The translations under genes and the position numbers were made by a program. From positions 930,001-994,000 of the forward strand of contig NZ_SOAU01000001.1 in assembly GCF_004364865.1 (NCBI RefSeq): a stretch of 64,000 nt of DNA, given 5' to 3'. The stretch is from Ilumatobacter fluminis. GTDB taxonomy: Bacteria > Actinomycetota > Acidimicrobiia > Acidimicrobiales > Ilumatobacteraceae. This document shows, piece after piece, positions 9,701-18,400 of this stretch. Numbering within the stretch: the first letter of the stretch is position 1; every line of letters begins with the position of its first letter. The notes under the pieces are model-generated. The model did no database searches. It saw nothing but the letters and a program-made list of their open reading frames with translations, and had not been told where the DNA came from.

Positions 9701-10370
9701 GATCGATGCCGGCCTTGCCGAACGAATTGTTGCCCCAGCACGACACCGTGCCGCCGGCGTGTCGCAGACAGGTGAAGAACTGGGCCGCCGAGATCTCGAC
9801 CGCGTCGGTCACGCCCGACACCTGGACGATGCCCGATCCGCCGCCCGGACCGTCGCCGAGCTGACCGCTGCTGTCGTTGCCCCAGCAGTAGGCCTCGCCG
9901 GTCGCGACGACCGCACAACTGTGGGTGTAGCCGGCCGACACGTCGATCACGTCGGACAACGGGATCTGGACGGGTGACGTGGCGTCACTCCCCGGGGTAC
10001 CGGTGGCGGCTCCCTGGTTGTTGGCTCCCCAGCACCAGATGTCGCCGCTGTCGTCACGCGCACAGGTGATGCCGAAGCCGGCGGATACCTCGACGATGTC
10101 GGTGAGTCCCGGCACGGCCACGGGCGTGGCACCACCCGGGGCGATCGGATCGCCGAGCGCACCCCGGCCGTTGTCGCCCCAGCACTCGATCGTTGCGTCG
10201 TTCAGAACGGCGCAGGTGTGTTCGTCGCCGGCGCTGATCGAGACCGCCGACTCGGCTCGGGCCACCGGTTCGGGGCCCGAGAACTGGACGACCACCGTGG
10301 CGGCGATCGTTCCCAACACCATCATCAGGGCCATGAACCGGCCCCGCCGACTCGCTCCGCTCGTTTCCAT
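6720..10370 (-). CDS. exported double RCC1 beta-propeller protein with poly-Ser linker and triple C-terminal module (1,216 aa)
   Basis: This is a secreted or surface protein. The ATG at 10370 gives a signal peptide with a basic SRRGRF region and a hydrophobic core. Residues about 45-700 hold roughly 14 RCC1-like repeats, each marked by CWG or a variant followed by an xxGxLG segment. Examples are ECWGDNGRGALG, YCWGNDSSGQLG and ECWGANGLGNLG. Fourteen repeats would make two seven-bladed propellers. Near residues 726-795 lies an uninterrupted run of about 70 serines, then a Ser/Thr/Pro linker. The last 380 residues are three copies of a 125-130-residue module (DTR near its start, VYPC in the middle, a second Cys, and HLIVDVVGY at its end). 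The same module occurs in three other proteins here. The function is unknown. RCC1 propellers usually bind proteins, so an adhesive or structural surface role is likely. Confidence 0.85.
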   Translation of the reverse strand: METSGASRRGRFMALMMVLGTIAATVVVQFSGPEPVARAESAVSISAGDEHTCAVLNDATIECWGDNGRGALGDPIAPGGATPVAVPGLTDIVEVSAGFGITCARDDSGDIWCWGANNQGAATGTPGSDATSPVQIPLSDVIDVSAGYTHSCAVVATGEAYCWGNDSSGQLGDGPGGGSGIVQVSGVTDAVEISAAQFFTCLRHAGGTVSCWGNNSFGKAGIDPAGGFVHAPNPIAGLTDVVQVATEQSHVCALTGSGTVWCWGAGDFGQLGTGASGGGSASSAPLQVPGLPEIAQIEVMSVSTCALDVDGDLWCWGSNYRGAIMQSAGVPFLVSPVEIEPPFDVVDISSGAGHSCVASGTGSAWCWGSNTGGQLGDPSLATDTAATPVVVPGVSADSVAVGQGFACSVDDGDVTCWGQLYSTQTGPTTVAGLSGIEVLDGGGGGQQVDPACAIDGDGTFSCFPPVATVDLSTKAADVSIGNDFYCAALTDGTVECAGRNDHGQLGRGTTSFTETTPAAMTGISTATHVTAGQNHTCVLLADDTVRCVGRNWNGKLGNGDDTDSPTSVAVTGLTGVETIAAGSNHNCAQKSDGTVWCWGYNYAGAVGGSSSDVPVQITGISDATEVASGVDFSCALRSTGAVVCWGLGADGRLGDGTGQSTSTPVVVSRISTATDIDAHAGTVCVRLADSSVECWGANGLGNLGQIPAASTPVEVATAAPLATTTTSSSSSSSSSSSSSSSSSSSSSSSSSSSSSSSSSSSSSSSSSSSSSSSSSSSSSSSSSSSSSSSSSSSSSSTSSVPDSSSSTSSSTSSVPGSSTSSSSSSSSTSSTTSTVPTEPAAFTTLEPGRFADTRPIGETTDGRFRRDGRIAAGSTYEVDIAGRGDVPHDAAAVVINVTTVRSSAPGHVTVYPCTATVPSASSVNYLAGAVDPNEVIAKLSPTGALCFFSFAETDLIVDVVGFVPGDSAFVPLEPARFADSRTQDTIDGAFRDTGPVAAGSSWKVDIAGRGNVPDDAVTAVLNVTVAGAAASGHITAYPCTGTPPTASHLNYFAGTTRPNELVVRLSDDGEICLYSHASTHLIVDVVGYLEQTPRFTSIAPVRYGDTRDEDTFDGQFRDTGPIAGGTSWEVPIAGRGDVPDDATLAVLNVTAVRPAGAGHLTVYPCTPEVPNASHVNYVPGGVRPNEVIAKLDDDGNVCVYTHATTHLLIDVTGHDG
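7986..8193 (-). repeat. poly-serine microsatellite in the RCC1 protein gene
   Basis: On the plus strand this is an imperfect repeat of gagctg, gacgag and ctggac units. Read on the minus strand it encodes about 70 serines using a mix of AGC, TCG and TCC codons. Because several synonymous codons are mixed, selection for serine looks likelier than simple slippage of one short unit. It separates the propellers from the triple module. Confidence 0.85.
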
Positions 10371-10387
10371 GCGACGAGCCGACCATG

Positions 10388-10409
10388 CGGCCGTGAACCG
10401 GCCGTGAAC
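10388..10409 (-). promoter_or_regulatory. 11-bp tandem direct repeat, Pho-box-like, upstream of the RCC1 protein gene
   Basis: The 11-mer CGGCCGTGAAC occurs twice in perfect tandem. On the minus strand this reads GTTCACGGCCG twice, i.e. GTTCAC hexamers spaced 11 bp start to start. That matches the architecture of PhoB/PhoP boxes and SARP sites. CATGGT, a possible -10, lies at 10382-10387 on the minus strand, and the start codon is at 10370. The divergent nucleotidase gene begins at 10454, so the site could also affect it. Confidence 0.45.
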
Positions 10410-10453
10410 GGGTCGGTGGGGGAGCGGGTCGTGGGCGTGGCACACTCGTCGTC

Positions 10454-11878
10454 GTGACCCATGATCTGCCCGCGCTGCCGCCCGAACGGGGCATGTTCGC
10501 CAACCGCACGCTCAACCTGCGTTCGGTGGAGGCGATCGGGTACGACATGGACTACACGCTGATCCCGTATCGCACCGACGAGTGGGAGGCGGCCGCGTTC
10601 GCCCACGCCGGCATCGAGCTCGGGCGGCACGGCGTGAACGTGGAGGGCCTGCACTTCGAGCCCGACGCCTACATCCAAGGGCTCGTGATCGACCTCGATC
10701 TCGGCAACCTGCTCAAGGCCACCCGATTCGGCTACGTCATCCAGGGCACACACGGCACCACCCGGCTGTCGTTCGACGAACTCCGGCGTGCCTACTCCGA
10801 CGTCGTGGTCGACCTGGCCGAGCCGAGGTTCCGGTTCCTCAACACCCTGTTCTCCATCTCGGAGGCGTCGCTCTACGCCCAGCTCGTCGACCGCCTCGAC
10901 GCCGGCGAGCTGATGACGAGCGAGCGGGCGGCGCCGATGGGGTACGACGAGCTGTACCGGCTCGTGTCGGGGTCGATCGACAAGGTGCACCAGACCGGCG
11001 CGCTGAAGTCGGAGATCATCAGCAACCCCGACCGGTTCTGCTCGCTCGACGACGAGACGGCCCGCACCCTGCTCGATCAACGCCTTGCCGGCAAGCGGCT
11101 CCTGCTCATCACGAACAGCGAGTGGACCTACACCCAGCCGATGATGCGCTACGCGTTCGATCGTGCCGTCGCCGACGAGATCGCCGGGGGCACGTGGCGC
11201 GACCTGTTCGACATCGTCGTGGTCGCGGCGGCCAAGCCGCTGTTCTTCGAGGCGAACGTGTCGTCGTTCCGGATGGTCGATCCCGATCGCGGCCTGTTCA
11301 TCCCGCACCACGGGCGGTACGCAGAAGGCGAGGTGTACCACGGCGGCTGCGCCTCGGTGGTCGAGCAGAGCCTCGACCTCGCCGGCGATCAGATCCTGTA
11401 CGTCGGCGACCACCTGTTCGGCGACGTCCACGTGACCAAGACCCTCGTCCGCTGGCGGACGGCGCTCATCCTGCGCGAGATCGAGGGCGAGATCGTCGAC
11501 GCCGTCGGGTTCGCCGACGACGAGGCGGTGTTGCGATCGATGATGCTCGACAAGGTCGACCTCGAGACCCGGCTGTCACAGGCTCGGCTCGACGCGGCCC
11601 GTGCCGGATCCCGCCGTTCCGACGACATCGACCGGTTGTACGGCGAGATCGCCCGACTCGACGAGAAGATCACACCGTTGGCGATCCGTTCCGGATCGCT
11701 CGGCAACGATGTGTGGGGTCCGTTGATGCGGGCGGGCAACGACAAGAGCCTGTTCGCCCGCCAGGTCGAGAAGTACGCCGACGTCTACACCAGCCGGGTC
11801 GCCAACTTCGGCGCCCGCACCCCCTACGCCTACCTCCGAGCCGCCCGAACCAACCTCCCCCACGACACCCCGGCCTGA
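10454..11878 (+). CDS. HAD-superfamily 5'-nucleotidase, subfamily IG (474 aa)
   Basis: This is a cytosolic purine-5'-nucleotidase-type enzyme of the HAD-IG family. It would hydrolyse nucleoside monophosphates such as IMP or GMP. Motif I is YDMDYTLIPYR, with the nucleophile and acid/base aspartates of DxDxT. Motif II is likely LLITNSEWTYT. The C-terminal metal-binding motif is ILYVGDHLFGDV, with an upstream lysine in KTLVRWRT. The length matches bacterial members. The GTG start at 10454 lies close to the divergent RCC1 gene, and no strong ribosome binding site is visible. No signal peptide or membrane segment is present. The exact nucleotide preference cannot be told from sequence. Confidence 0.88.
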   Translation: MTHDLPALPPERGMFANRTLNLRSVEAIGYDMDYTLIPYRTDEWEAAAFAHAGIELGRHGVNVEGLHFEPDAYIQGLVIDLDLGNLLKATRFGYVIQGTHGTTRLSFDELRRAYSDVVVDLAEPRFRFLNTLFSISEASLYAQLVDRLDAGELMTSERAAPMGYDELYRLVSGSIDKVHQTGALKSEIISNPDRFCSLDDETARTLLDQRLAGKRLLLITNSEWTYTQPMMRYAFDRAVADEIAGGTWRDLFDIVVVAAAKPLFFEANVSSFRMVDPDRGLFIPHHGRYAEGEVYHGGCASVVEQSLDLAGDQILYVGDHLFGDVHVTKTLVRWRTALILREIEGEIVDAVGFADDEAVLRSMMLDKVDLETRLSQARLDAARAGSRRSDDIDRLYGEIARLDEKITPLAIRSGSLGNDVWGPLMRAGNDKSLFARQVEKYADVYTSRVANFGARTPYAYLRAARTNLPHDTPA

Positions 11879-11904
11879 CCTCGTCGGTCCCCAGCCCGGT
11901 CAGG
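11874..11904. terminator. bidirectional hairpin between convergent genes
   Basis: CCTGACC at 11874-11880 pairs with GGTCAGG at 11898-11904. The left arm contains the TGA stop of the nucleotidase. The right arm contains the stop (read as tca) of the converging gene. No T-tract is present. The same layout recurs at other convergent junctions in this window. Confidence 0.45.
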
Positions 11905-13825
11905 GGCAGAGGTCGGCCGGATAACTCGTTGCGCCCTCGGGCGGCAGGTCAAGCACGACCGTGTCGGGACCGATCATGAGACCGAACTCCCAGTCGGCCG
12001 TCGCACCGGTTCCGACGATGAACTCGTACATCGGACCCGCACCGTCGGTTACCGATCCCATGCTGCTGATGTCGCCTCGAACGGTGGTCCCGGCTACACA
12101 GCCGGGTAGATCGGTCAGAACCGCGAAGGTGCGAGTGCCGTCCGCCAGCTGCCGCGTCGGGAACACGACGATGTCACCGGGCTGCTGACAGCCGGCCGAC
12201 ACGGCGTTGCCGTCGGTGACGACACACAACTGGCCGTCGTCGATGCCGAACCAGTACGCGAGGCCGCCGTCCTCGCCCGAGGTCAGGACGACCATGTCGT
12301 CCACTCCGAGCTCGGTGGCCGACGGGTTGTCAGCCAGGGCTGGGTCGGGAGTCGGTGCCGCCGACTCGTCGTGAGCGACGACGCCCGGTTCGACGACGCC
12401 GAGCGGCTCGCCGTCGGTCGACATGGCAGTGAACGTCGGCATGGCTACGTCGACGGTCACCGCGATGAACCACACCCATCCGCTCGCCTCGATCCGTTCG
12501 ATCGTCATGCGGGAGCTGTCATCCACCGAGAGCGTCGCCACCGACGGGTCGGCCATGATGAGCCAGTTGGCGACGCGATCGCTGGTGCCCTGGTCGACCG
12601 TCGCGGCGGCCACGCCGTCGGGCAACGTCTCGGGCATCCCCTGGCAGCTTCCCGACGAGCCGCTGCCCGTTGCGACGTTGACGCACAGTTGTCCGTCGAT
12701 CTCGCCGAAGGCCCACCCGTACGTGACGTCGTCGATCTCACCGCCGCCTTCGCCGAACAGCACGTCGAACGACGCCGCATCTGCGTCGGGAGGCGATTCG
12801 GATCGCAGCAGTTCCGCCCAGGTCCGTTCGTCGACCGTCACAACGGTCGTGGCGAGCGAATCCAGGCGCTCGACGGACGGATCGGCCCCAGCGGAGAGCA
12901 ACTGTGCAACGACTCCCTGCGATGGAGCCCACATCAGGAGTCGGCCGCCCTGCTGTTCGTCGCCGCCGTACAACGGACCCCAGTCGAACTCGTAGCCCGT
13001 GCCACCGGCCAGTTCGATCTCGACCGGCTCGTCGAGCCACCACTCGGCAGCCGTCACCGATGCTGCGAGCGATCCACGCATCGTCGTCAGAACGAGCGAA
13101 CGGTCGCTGCCGTCGGCCGGCTCGTAGACCACCGTCGAGCTGTCGGGCTCCATGCCGCGCATCGTCGAGAACGGCGCCCCGGCATCGGATGCCACGAGGT
13201 CGAGGGCGACTGAGGACGGGAGCGGGCCGGCGTCGGGATCGACGACCAGCTGTTCGGCGATCTCGAGGAGTCGGTCGGCGTCGGCGTGATGGCTGGCGAG
13301 CAGGATCCACGGTCCATCGGTCTCCCGCCATGTGAGCGACGTGCCGCCCGCGTCGAGTCCGGCATCCTCGCCGGACGCGATGACGCCGCTGACGCCTCGG
13401 ACGTCGACCGGGTCGCCATTTCCGGTCTCGCCGAAGTCGCCCCACGCGACGAGGAGGTCGTCCGACTCGAAGGCGGTGTCGTCCGAGTCGTCGCCGTAGT
13501 AGTCGAACCGGAACTGCTCTGCCTCCGAAGCCTGCGTTCCATCGGTTGCGAACACCGGGATCCACGCCGGTGACTCAATGCCGAGTTTCGGCACCTCGAC
13601 GTCGACGGGCAGCGAGATGGGTGCGGTCACGGGTTCGACGTCGTCGCGACCTCGGTTGACGACCAGGAGGCCGCCGACGATCACGATGATGACGGCTGCG
13701 CCGGCGAAGACCGGTCGCCAGAGGGCTGATCGAGACGCGGCCTCGCCGATCGGTGGCCGTTCGAGCGGTGCGACTGCTGTTCGTACAGCGGTCGACGAAC
13801 TACGAGCGATCTCCTCGAGTTTCAT
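11900..13825 (-). CDS. single-pass membrane protein with large extracytoplasmic domain, probable sigma-factor partner (641 aa)
   Basis: The start ATG overlaps the stop of the ECF sigma factor gene by four bases (ATGA), so the two are co-translated. The protein has about 36 cytoplasmic residues, one membrane helix (FAGAAVIIVIVGGLLVV) and about 580 acidic extracytoplasmic residues. Several cysteines there (SGSCQG, QLCVV, PADLCP) could form disulfides. Topology and position fit an anti-sigma factor or sensor for the upstream sigma factor. However, the short cytoplasmic tail lacks the HxxxCxxC zinc motif of classical ZAS anti-sigma factors, so the mechanism is open. The outer domain has no family I recognise. 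Confidence 0.7.
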   Translation of the reverse strand: MKLEEIARSSSTAVRTAVAPLERPPIGEAASRSALWRPVFAGAAVIIVIVGGLLVVNRGRDDVEPVTAPISLPVDVEVPKLGIESPAWIPVFATDGTQASEAEQFRFDYYGDDSDDTAFESDDLLVAWGDFGETGNGDPVDVRGVSGVIASGEDAGLDAGGTSLTWRETDGPWILLASHHADADRLLEIAEQLVVDPDAGPLPSSVALDLVASDAGAPFSTMRGMEPDSSTVVYEPADGSDRSLVLTTMRGSLAASVTAAEWWLDEPVEIELAGGTGYEFDWGPLYGGDEQQGGRLLMWAPSQGVVAQLLSAGADPSVERLDSLATTVVTVDERTWAELLRSESPPDADAASFDVLFGEGGGEIDDVTYGWAFGEIDGQLCVNVATGSGSSGSCQGMPETLPDGVAAATVDQGTSDRVANWLIMADPSVATLSVDDSSRMTIERIEASGWVWFIAVTVDVAMPTFTAMSTDGEPLGVVEPGVVAHDESAAPTPDPALADNPSATELGVDDMVVLTSGEDGGLAYWFGIDDGQLCVVTDGNAVSAGCQQPGDIVVFPTRQLADGTRTFAVLTDLPGCVAGTTVRGDISSMGSVTDGAGPMYEFIVGTGATADWEFGLMIGPDTVVLDLPPEGATSYPADLCP

Positions 13826-14394
13826 GATTCGGTGCCTTCCCGGGATGCGTCGTCGGCACCGAGCCGTGCGGCCAGGGTGGCGCGAGCCCGGTGCAGTTGG
13901 GTCTTGACCGTGCCTGCGGAGATGCCGAGGACGGCGGCGATGTCGTCTACGGGGCGATCGTCGAGGTAGTGGAGGGCAACGATCTGTGCCTGCCGTTCGG
14001 GTAAGCCTCGTACGGCCGACCAGAACTGATCGGCCGACTCGGGTAGTTCGCCCGGAAGATCACGATTGCGGACGGCATGCTTGGCGTAGGCCCGCGCCTC
14101 AGCGCTGCGGCGCCGTCCCCACGAACGAGCCTTGTTGACGGCAACTCGACGTACCCACGCTCCTGGATCGTCGTAGTCGGCGATCACACCCCACTTTCGG
14201 TGGGCTTCGATGAATGCGTCCTGTGCGAGCTCCTCGGCAGCCCACCGGCTCCCGGAGAGCACATACACGAGCGCCACCACTTGGTGGTATTCCGACCGGT
14301 AACAGTCGGTGAACGACCGCGTGGTCGTCCGAAGGAGATCGGGTTGTTCGCCGATCTCCCCATCATGCGTCGTTCTCACACCACCAACACGCAC
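13822..14394 (-). CDS. ECF RNA polymerase sigma factor, SigE-family-like
   Basis: This is an alternative sigma factor of the extracytoplasmic-function class. Region 2 runs from RSEYHQVVALVYVLSG to VRRVAVNKARSWGRRR. Region 4 is LPERQAQIVALHYLDDRPVDDIAAVLGISAGTVKTQLHRAR, which contains the helix-turn-helix. There is no region 1 or 3, as expected. The start is uncertain: GTG at 14394 and GTG at 14379 are both in frame without a clear ribosome binding site. The ORF runs further upstream, but as Pro/Ser/Arg-rich shadow of the MscS gene. It directly precedes and overlaps a membrane protein gene, which is the standard sigma/anti-sigma arrangement. TGTCAACCC, at 14407-14415 on the minus strand, might be an autoregulatory -35 element. 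Confidence 0.88.
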   Translation of the reverse strand: MRVGGVRTTHDGEIGEQPDLLRTTTRSFTDCYRSEYHQVVALVYVLSGSRWAAEELAQDAFIEAHRKWGVIADYDDPGAWVRRVAVNKARSWGRRRSAEARAYAKHAVRNRDLPGELPESADQFWSAVRGLPERQAQIVALHYLDDRPVDDIAAVLGISAGTVKTQLHRARATLAARLGADDASREGTES

Positions 14395-14449
14395 ACCACC
14401 CCGATCCGGGTTGACAGCCGGCGAGCCTCGAGCTGCATCAGGCCATTGG

Positions 14450-15358
14450 TCAGGTCCGGATGCTGCCGGCGGGGGTGACGTCGGCTTCGTTCTGGAGGGC
14501 GGCCTTGAAGCTGGGGGTGGCCTGCAAGGCGACGATGTCGGCGGGCATCTCGATGCCGGCGTCGTCGAGGCGGCGCTTGACCGCCTTGATGGCGGCGTCC
14601 TTGACGAGGAGTGAGTCGAACCGGCGGGCCGAGGTCCAGAACATGGCGACGATGTCGACGGTCGACACATTCAGATTTTCGACCAGCGCCATCGGCGGCG
14701 GATCGAGTCGGACACCGTCGACGGAACGCAAGGCAGCGATGATCGCGGTAGTCGCTTCCTCGGCGTCGTTCTCGTAGGCGATGCCCACCACGAACTCCTG
14801 ACGATGGTCGTCGCGATAGGTGTGGACCACGATCTCGTTCTTGTAGACGTCGCGATTCGGGATGACCACCAGCTCGCCGTCGTACCGGATGATGCGGGTC
14901 TCGCGGATGGTGATGCCCTCGACGGTGCCCGACTGGCCCATCACCTCGATCTGGTCACCGGACCGGAACGGCTGGCGGAACAACAACAGCATCCCGGAGA
15001 GGGTGTTCTCGAGGATGTCCTGGAATGCGAAGCCGACGGCGATCGAGAAGAAGCCGAGACCAGCCAGCAGGTCGACCGGACGCACCGACGGGAACGTGAT
15101 CGCCATCGCGATCAGCACGACCACGGTCAGGAAGATCCAACCGCCGATCTTGCTCATCACGGTCGCAAAGCTCGGAGTCTGGCGTCGTCGGAGGTACCGG
15201 TGGAGCAGCCATCGCAGTCCTCGGCTCGCGGCCCACCCAGCCGCCACGATCACCGCCGCCACGCCGATGCGCGGCACGAAGTCGAGCGTCGATTCCCACA
15301 GCGACGACGCCGACTCCTCGATCTCCGCAGCCGGGTCATCCGTCGCACGCAACCACAT
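14450..15358 (-). CDS. MscS-family mechanosensitive ion channel (302 aa)
   Basis: This is a small-conductance mechanosensitive channel that releases solutes on hypo-osmotic shock. Two or three N-terminal membrane helices (FVPRIGVAAVIVAAGWAA; IFLTVVVLIAMAITFPS) lead to the pore-lining helix GLGFFSIAVGFAFQDILENT, the conserved TM3 signature. The beta domain follows with FRQPFRSGDQIEV and GTVEGITIRETRI, then YDGELVVIPNRDVYKNEIV and the C-terminal alpha/beta domain. The length matches the E. coli MscS class. The gene stands alone between the sigma factor and the exported beta-helix protein, both on the same strand. Confidence 0.93.
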   Translation of the reverse strand: MWLRATDDPAAEIEESASSLWESTLDFVPRIGVAAVIVAAGWAASRGLRWLLHRYLRRRQTPSFATVMSKIGGWIFLTVVVLIAMAITFPSVRPVDLLAGLGFFSIAVGFAFQDILENTLSGMLLLFRQPFRSGDQIEVMGQSGTVEGITIRETRIIRYDGELVVIPNRDVYKNEIVVHTYRDDHRQEFVVGIAYENDAEEATTAIIAALRSVDGVRLDPPPMALVENLNVSTVDIVAMFWTSARRFDSLLVKDAAIKAVKRRLDDAGIEMPADIVALQATPSFKAALQNEADVTPAGSIRT

Positions 15359-15408
15359 GACACGTGCAATACCCGGGTGACACGGTCACCAACCGGCTTG
15401 CTCGCGGC

Positions 15409-18400
15409 TCACCCGTTGTGGCTGGTGGCGTCGATGAGGATGTGGGTGGTGGCGTGGGTGTAGATGCAGACGTGGCCGGCGGGATCGAGCTTGGCGATGA
15501 CCTCGTTGGCTCGGACGTCGCCGGCGGTGTAGTTGACGTGGGAGGCGTTGGGGACCTCGTCGGTGCAGGGGTAGACGGTGAGGTGTCCTGCGGCCTGGGG
15601 GTTGACGGCGGTGACGTTCAGCACGGCGGTCGTTGCCGAGGCCGGGATGGCGCCGCGTCCGGCGATGGGTACCTTCCAGGAGGTGCCGGCGGGGATGGGG
15701 CCGGTATTTCGGTGTTGGTCGTCGAAGGTGGGTTGGTTGCGGGTGTCGCCGTATCGGGTCGGCTCGAGTGGGGTGTGGCCGTCGGTGGGGGTGAGGTAGC
15801 CGACGGCGTCGACGATCACGTGGCTGGTGGCGTGGGTGTGGATGCAGACGTGGCCGGTGTCGGAGAGTTTGGCGACGACTTCGTTGGGTCGGACCTGGCC
15901 GGGGAAGTAGTTGAGCGATGACGCGGTCGGGACCTCGTCGGTGCAGGGATAGATGGTGAAGTGGCCCGCGGCCTGTGGGTTGACGGCGGTGACGTTCAGC
16001 ACGGCGGTGGTCGCAGTGACGGGGATCTCGCCCCGACCGGCGATCTGGATCTTCCAGGTGGTGCCCGCTTGGCGTGGTCCGGTGTTGCGGGACCGGTTGT
16101 CGAAGGTGGGTTGGTCACGGCTGTCGGCGTAGCGGGCGGGGTCGATGGGGGTGTGGGGTGACCCGAGGGCGACGTAGCCGACGACGTCGGCGATCACGTG
16201 GACGTCGGCGTGGGTGTAGATGCAGATCGATCCGGTCGCGGAGACCTTGGCGATGACTTCGTTCGGGGTGACGGAGCCGGGGGTGTAGTTGACGGTGGAG
16301 GCGGTCGGGATGTCGGTCGTGCACGGGTAGACGGTGGCGTGGCCGGGGGCGGTTGCGCCGACCGTGGTGAGGTTGACGATGACGGCATTGACGTCGTCGG
16401 GGACGTCGCCGCGGCCGGCGATGTCGACCTCCATGAACGTGCCGGCGGGGTTGGCGCCCGTTCGTTCGTAGCGGTCGTCGAGGGTGTCGCCGATGGGGCG
16501 GGTGTCGACGAAGCGGGCCGGGTCGACCGAGGTGTAGGCGTTGTTGTCGTTGCGCTCGTCGCAGGCATCACCGGCGCCGTCACCATCGACGTCGGACTGG
16601 CCCGGGTTCAACACTGCCGGACAGTTGTCGTCGGGGTTGTCGATGCCGTCACCGTCGATGTCGTCGTCGTCGATCGGGTCGCAGGCGTCGCCGATCCCGT
16701 CGCCGTCGCCGTCGGTCTGACCCGGGTTGGCGTCGTTCACGCAATTGTCGCTCGGGTCGAAGATGCCGTCGCCGTCGGCGTCCTGGGCCTCCACCGCTCC
16801 GGCGTCGTGAGCGGCCCCTTGGGGGCGGGAGACGCCACGCTGGTCGGTCGCCGGCGACCCGGGCACCGCTCCGGTCACGAAATCGAGAGCCGGGGAACCA
16901 GGCCGGAGTGCTCGGGTCGATGTCGGTCCGCCGACGTCGCCGAGCGCCTCCAACCCCGGATCGGACACCCCGAGCTGGTCCGTGCCCCCGAACGCTGTGA
17001 TTCCGGAGTCGACGGTGCCCAGCAGGTTGTAGCCGAGGGAGGTGAACGACGGATCACCACTACCGATCTGGACGTCGGAAGAACCGACGTTCGTCGTGAG
17101 GATCGATCCGCCGACCTCCAGTGACGAAGAGGTCTCGAAAGTTGCGATGCCGGCTCCGACGGAGCTGGAGTTGTCGGTGATCGTGGAGAACAGAATGCTG
17201 GCATCGCCGACGATGCTGATCGCTCCACCGTTGTCGGTAGCGGTGTTGTCGGTCAGTGTGCTGTTGACGATGGTGAGGTCGCCGCCCGACCCGATCGCTC
17301 CGCCGGACTCTGCTCGGTTGCCGGTCATCGTGGTGCCGCTGACGTCGAGGGTGCCCGACGTGACGTTGATACCACCGCCGCTGCCGTCGGTTGCGACGTT
17401 GTCGGCGAAGGTCGAGTCGACGATCTCGACGGTGCTGTCGTACATCGACAGTCCACCGGCCCACCCGGCGAGATTGTCGGAGATCAGGCTGTCGACGATC
17501 GACAATGTCGAGTACGAGACGTACAGACCTCCACCGGTCCCGGAGCGGTTCCCCGTCACGGTGACACCGTCGAGTGTCGTCGGGCCGGCCACGAGGATCG
17601 CTCCACCTTGGAGCGCGTACGATCCGGTGATGGTGACGTCACGCACCGTCGTTGCTGACTGGATGACCAGCTGGCGTGCGTTCCCGTTGCCGTCGATCGT
17701 ATGGCCGCCGCCGTCGACGACGAGTGCGAGATCGGGGGTCGTGTTAACGATGGTCGGGAGGCGCCGGGTGAGGTCGAGGTCGGCGTCGATGTCGATCGTC
17801 GCGATCCCCGGGCCGTCGAGACGGTTGTAGCAGGCGATCGCCGCACCGAGATCGCCGCCTGTGGCGACCGTCCAGGACGTGCCGGAGCACACGTTCTCGA
17901 ACGATCCGGCGTCGGCGGCGACACCGCTCGGTCGGGTGGCGCCGCGTTGGTCGGTGGTCACGACCGGAACGACGGCACCGCTCACCAGGTCGATCGCCGG
18001 CGAACCCGGTAGCAGCGGGATCGACCAGGTGCCGCCACCGTGGTCGGACATCCCGTCGAGCATCGGATCGGCGATCACCGAGGTGCCATCGGTGGAGAAA
18101 GGTGTGTCCGGGCCGGGGTTCTCGATCACGTTGTACCCGCCGGACACGAAGGACGCGACCGCAGGTTCACCCCCGGTGTGGAGCTCGACGTCGAAGCCGC
18201 CGTCGTAGCCGTTGGCGACGATCGACGCGGTCAGCGTGAGTTGTGTATCGCTCGCCCCGTAGTTGGAGATGTTCGCCCCGAGCGGGGCGCTGTTCCACAC
18301 GAGGGTCGACCACGCGACCTGCATCGTCCCCCAGTCGTTGAACACGCCGCCGCCGCGCTGCGAAGCGGTGTTCCCGGTGATCGACGAGTTGACGATCATC

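Noticed and set aside
14671-15463. Plus-strand frames opposite the MscS gene
   Set aside because: They are His/Arg/Asp-rich with no motif. The minus frame has the complete MscS signature.
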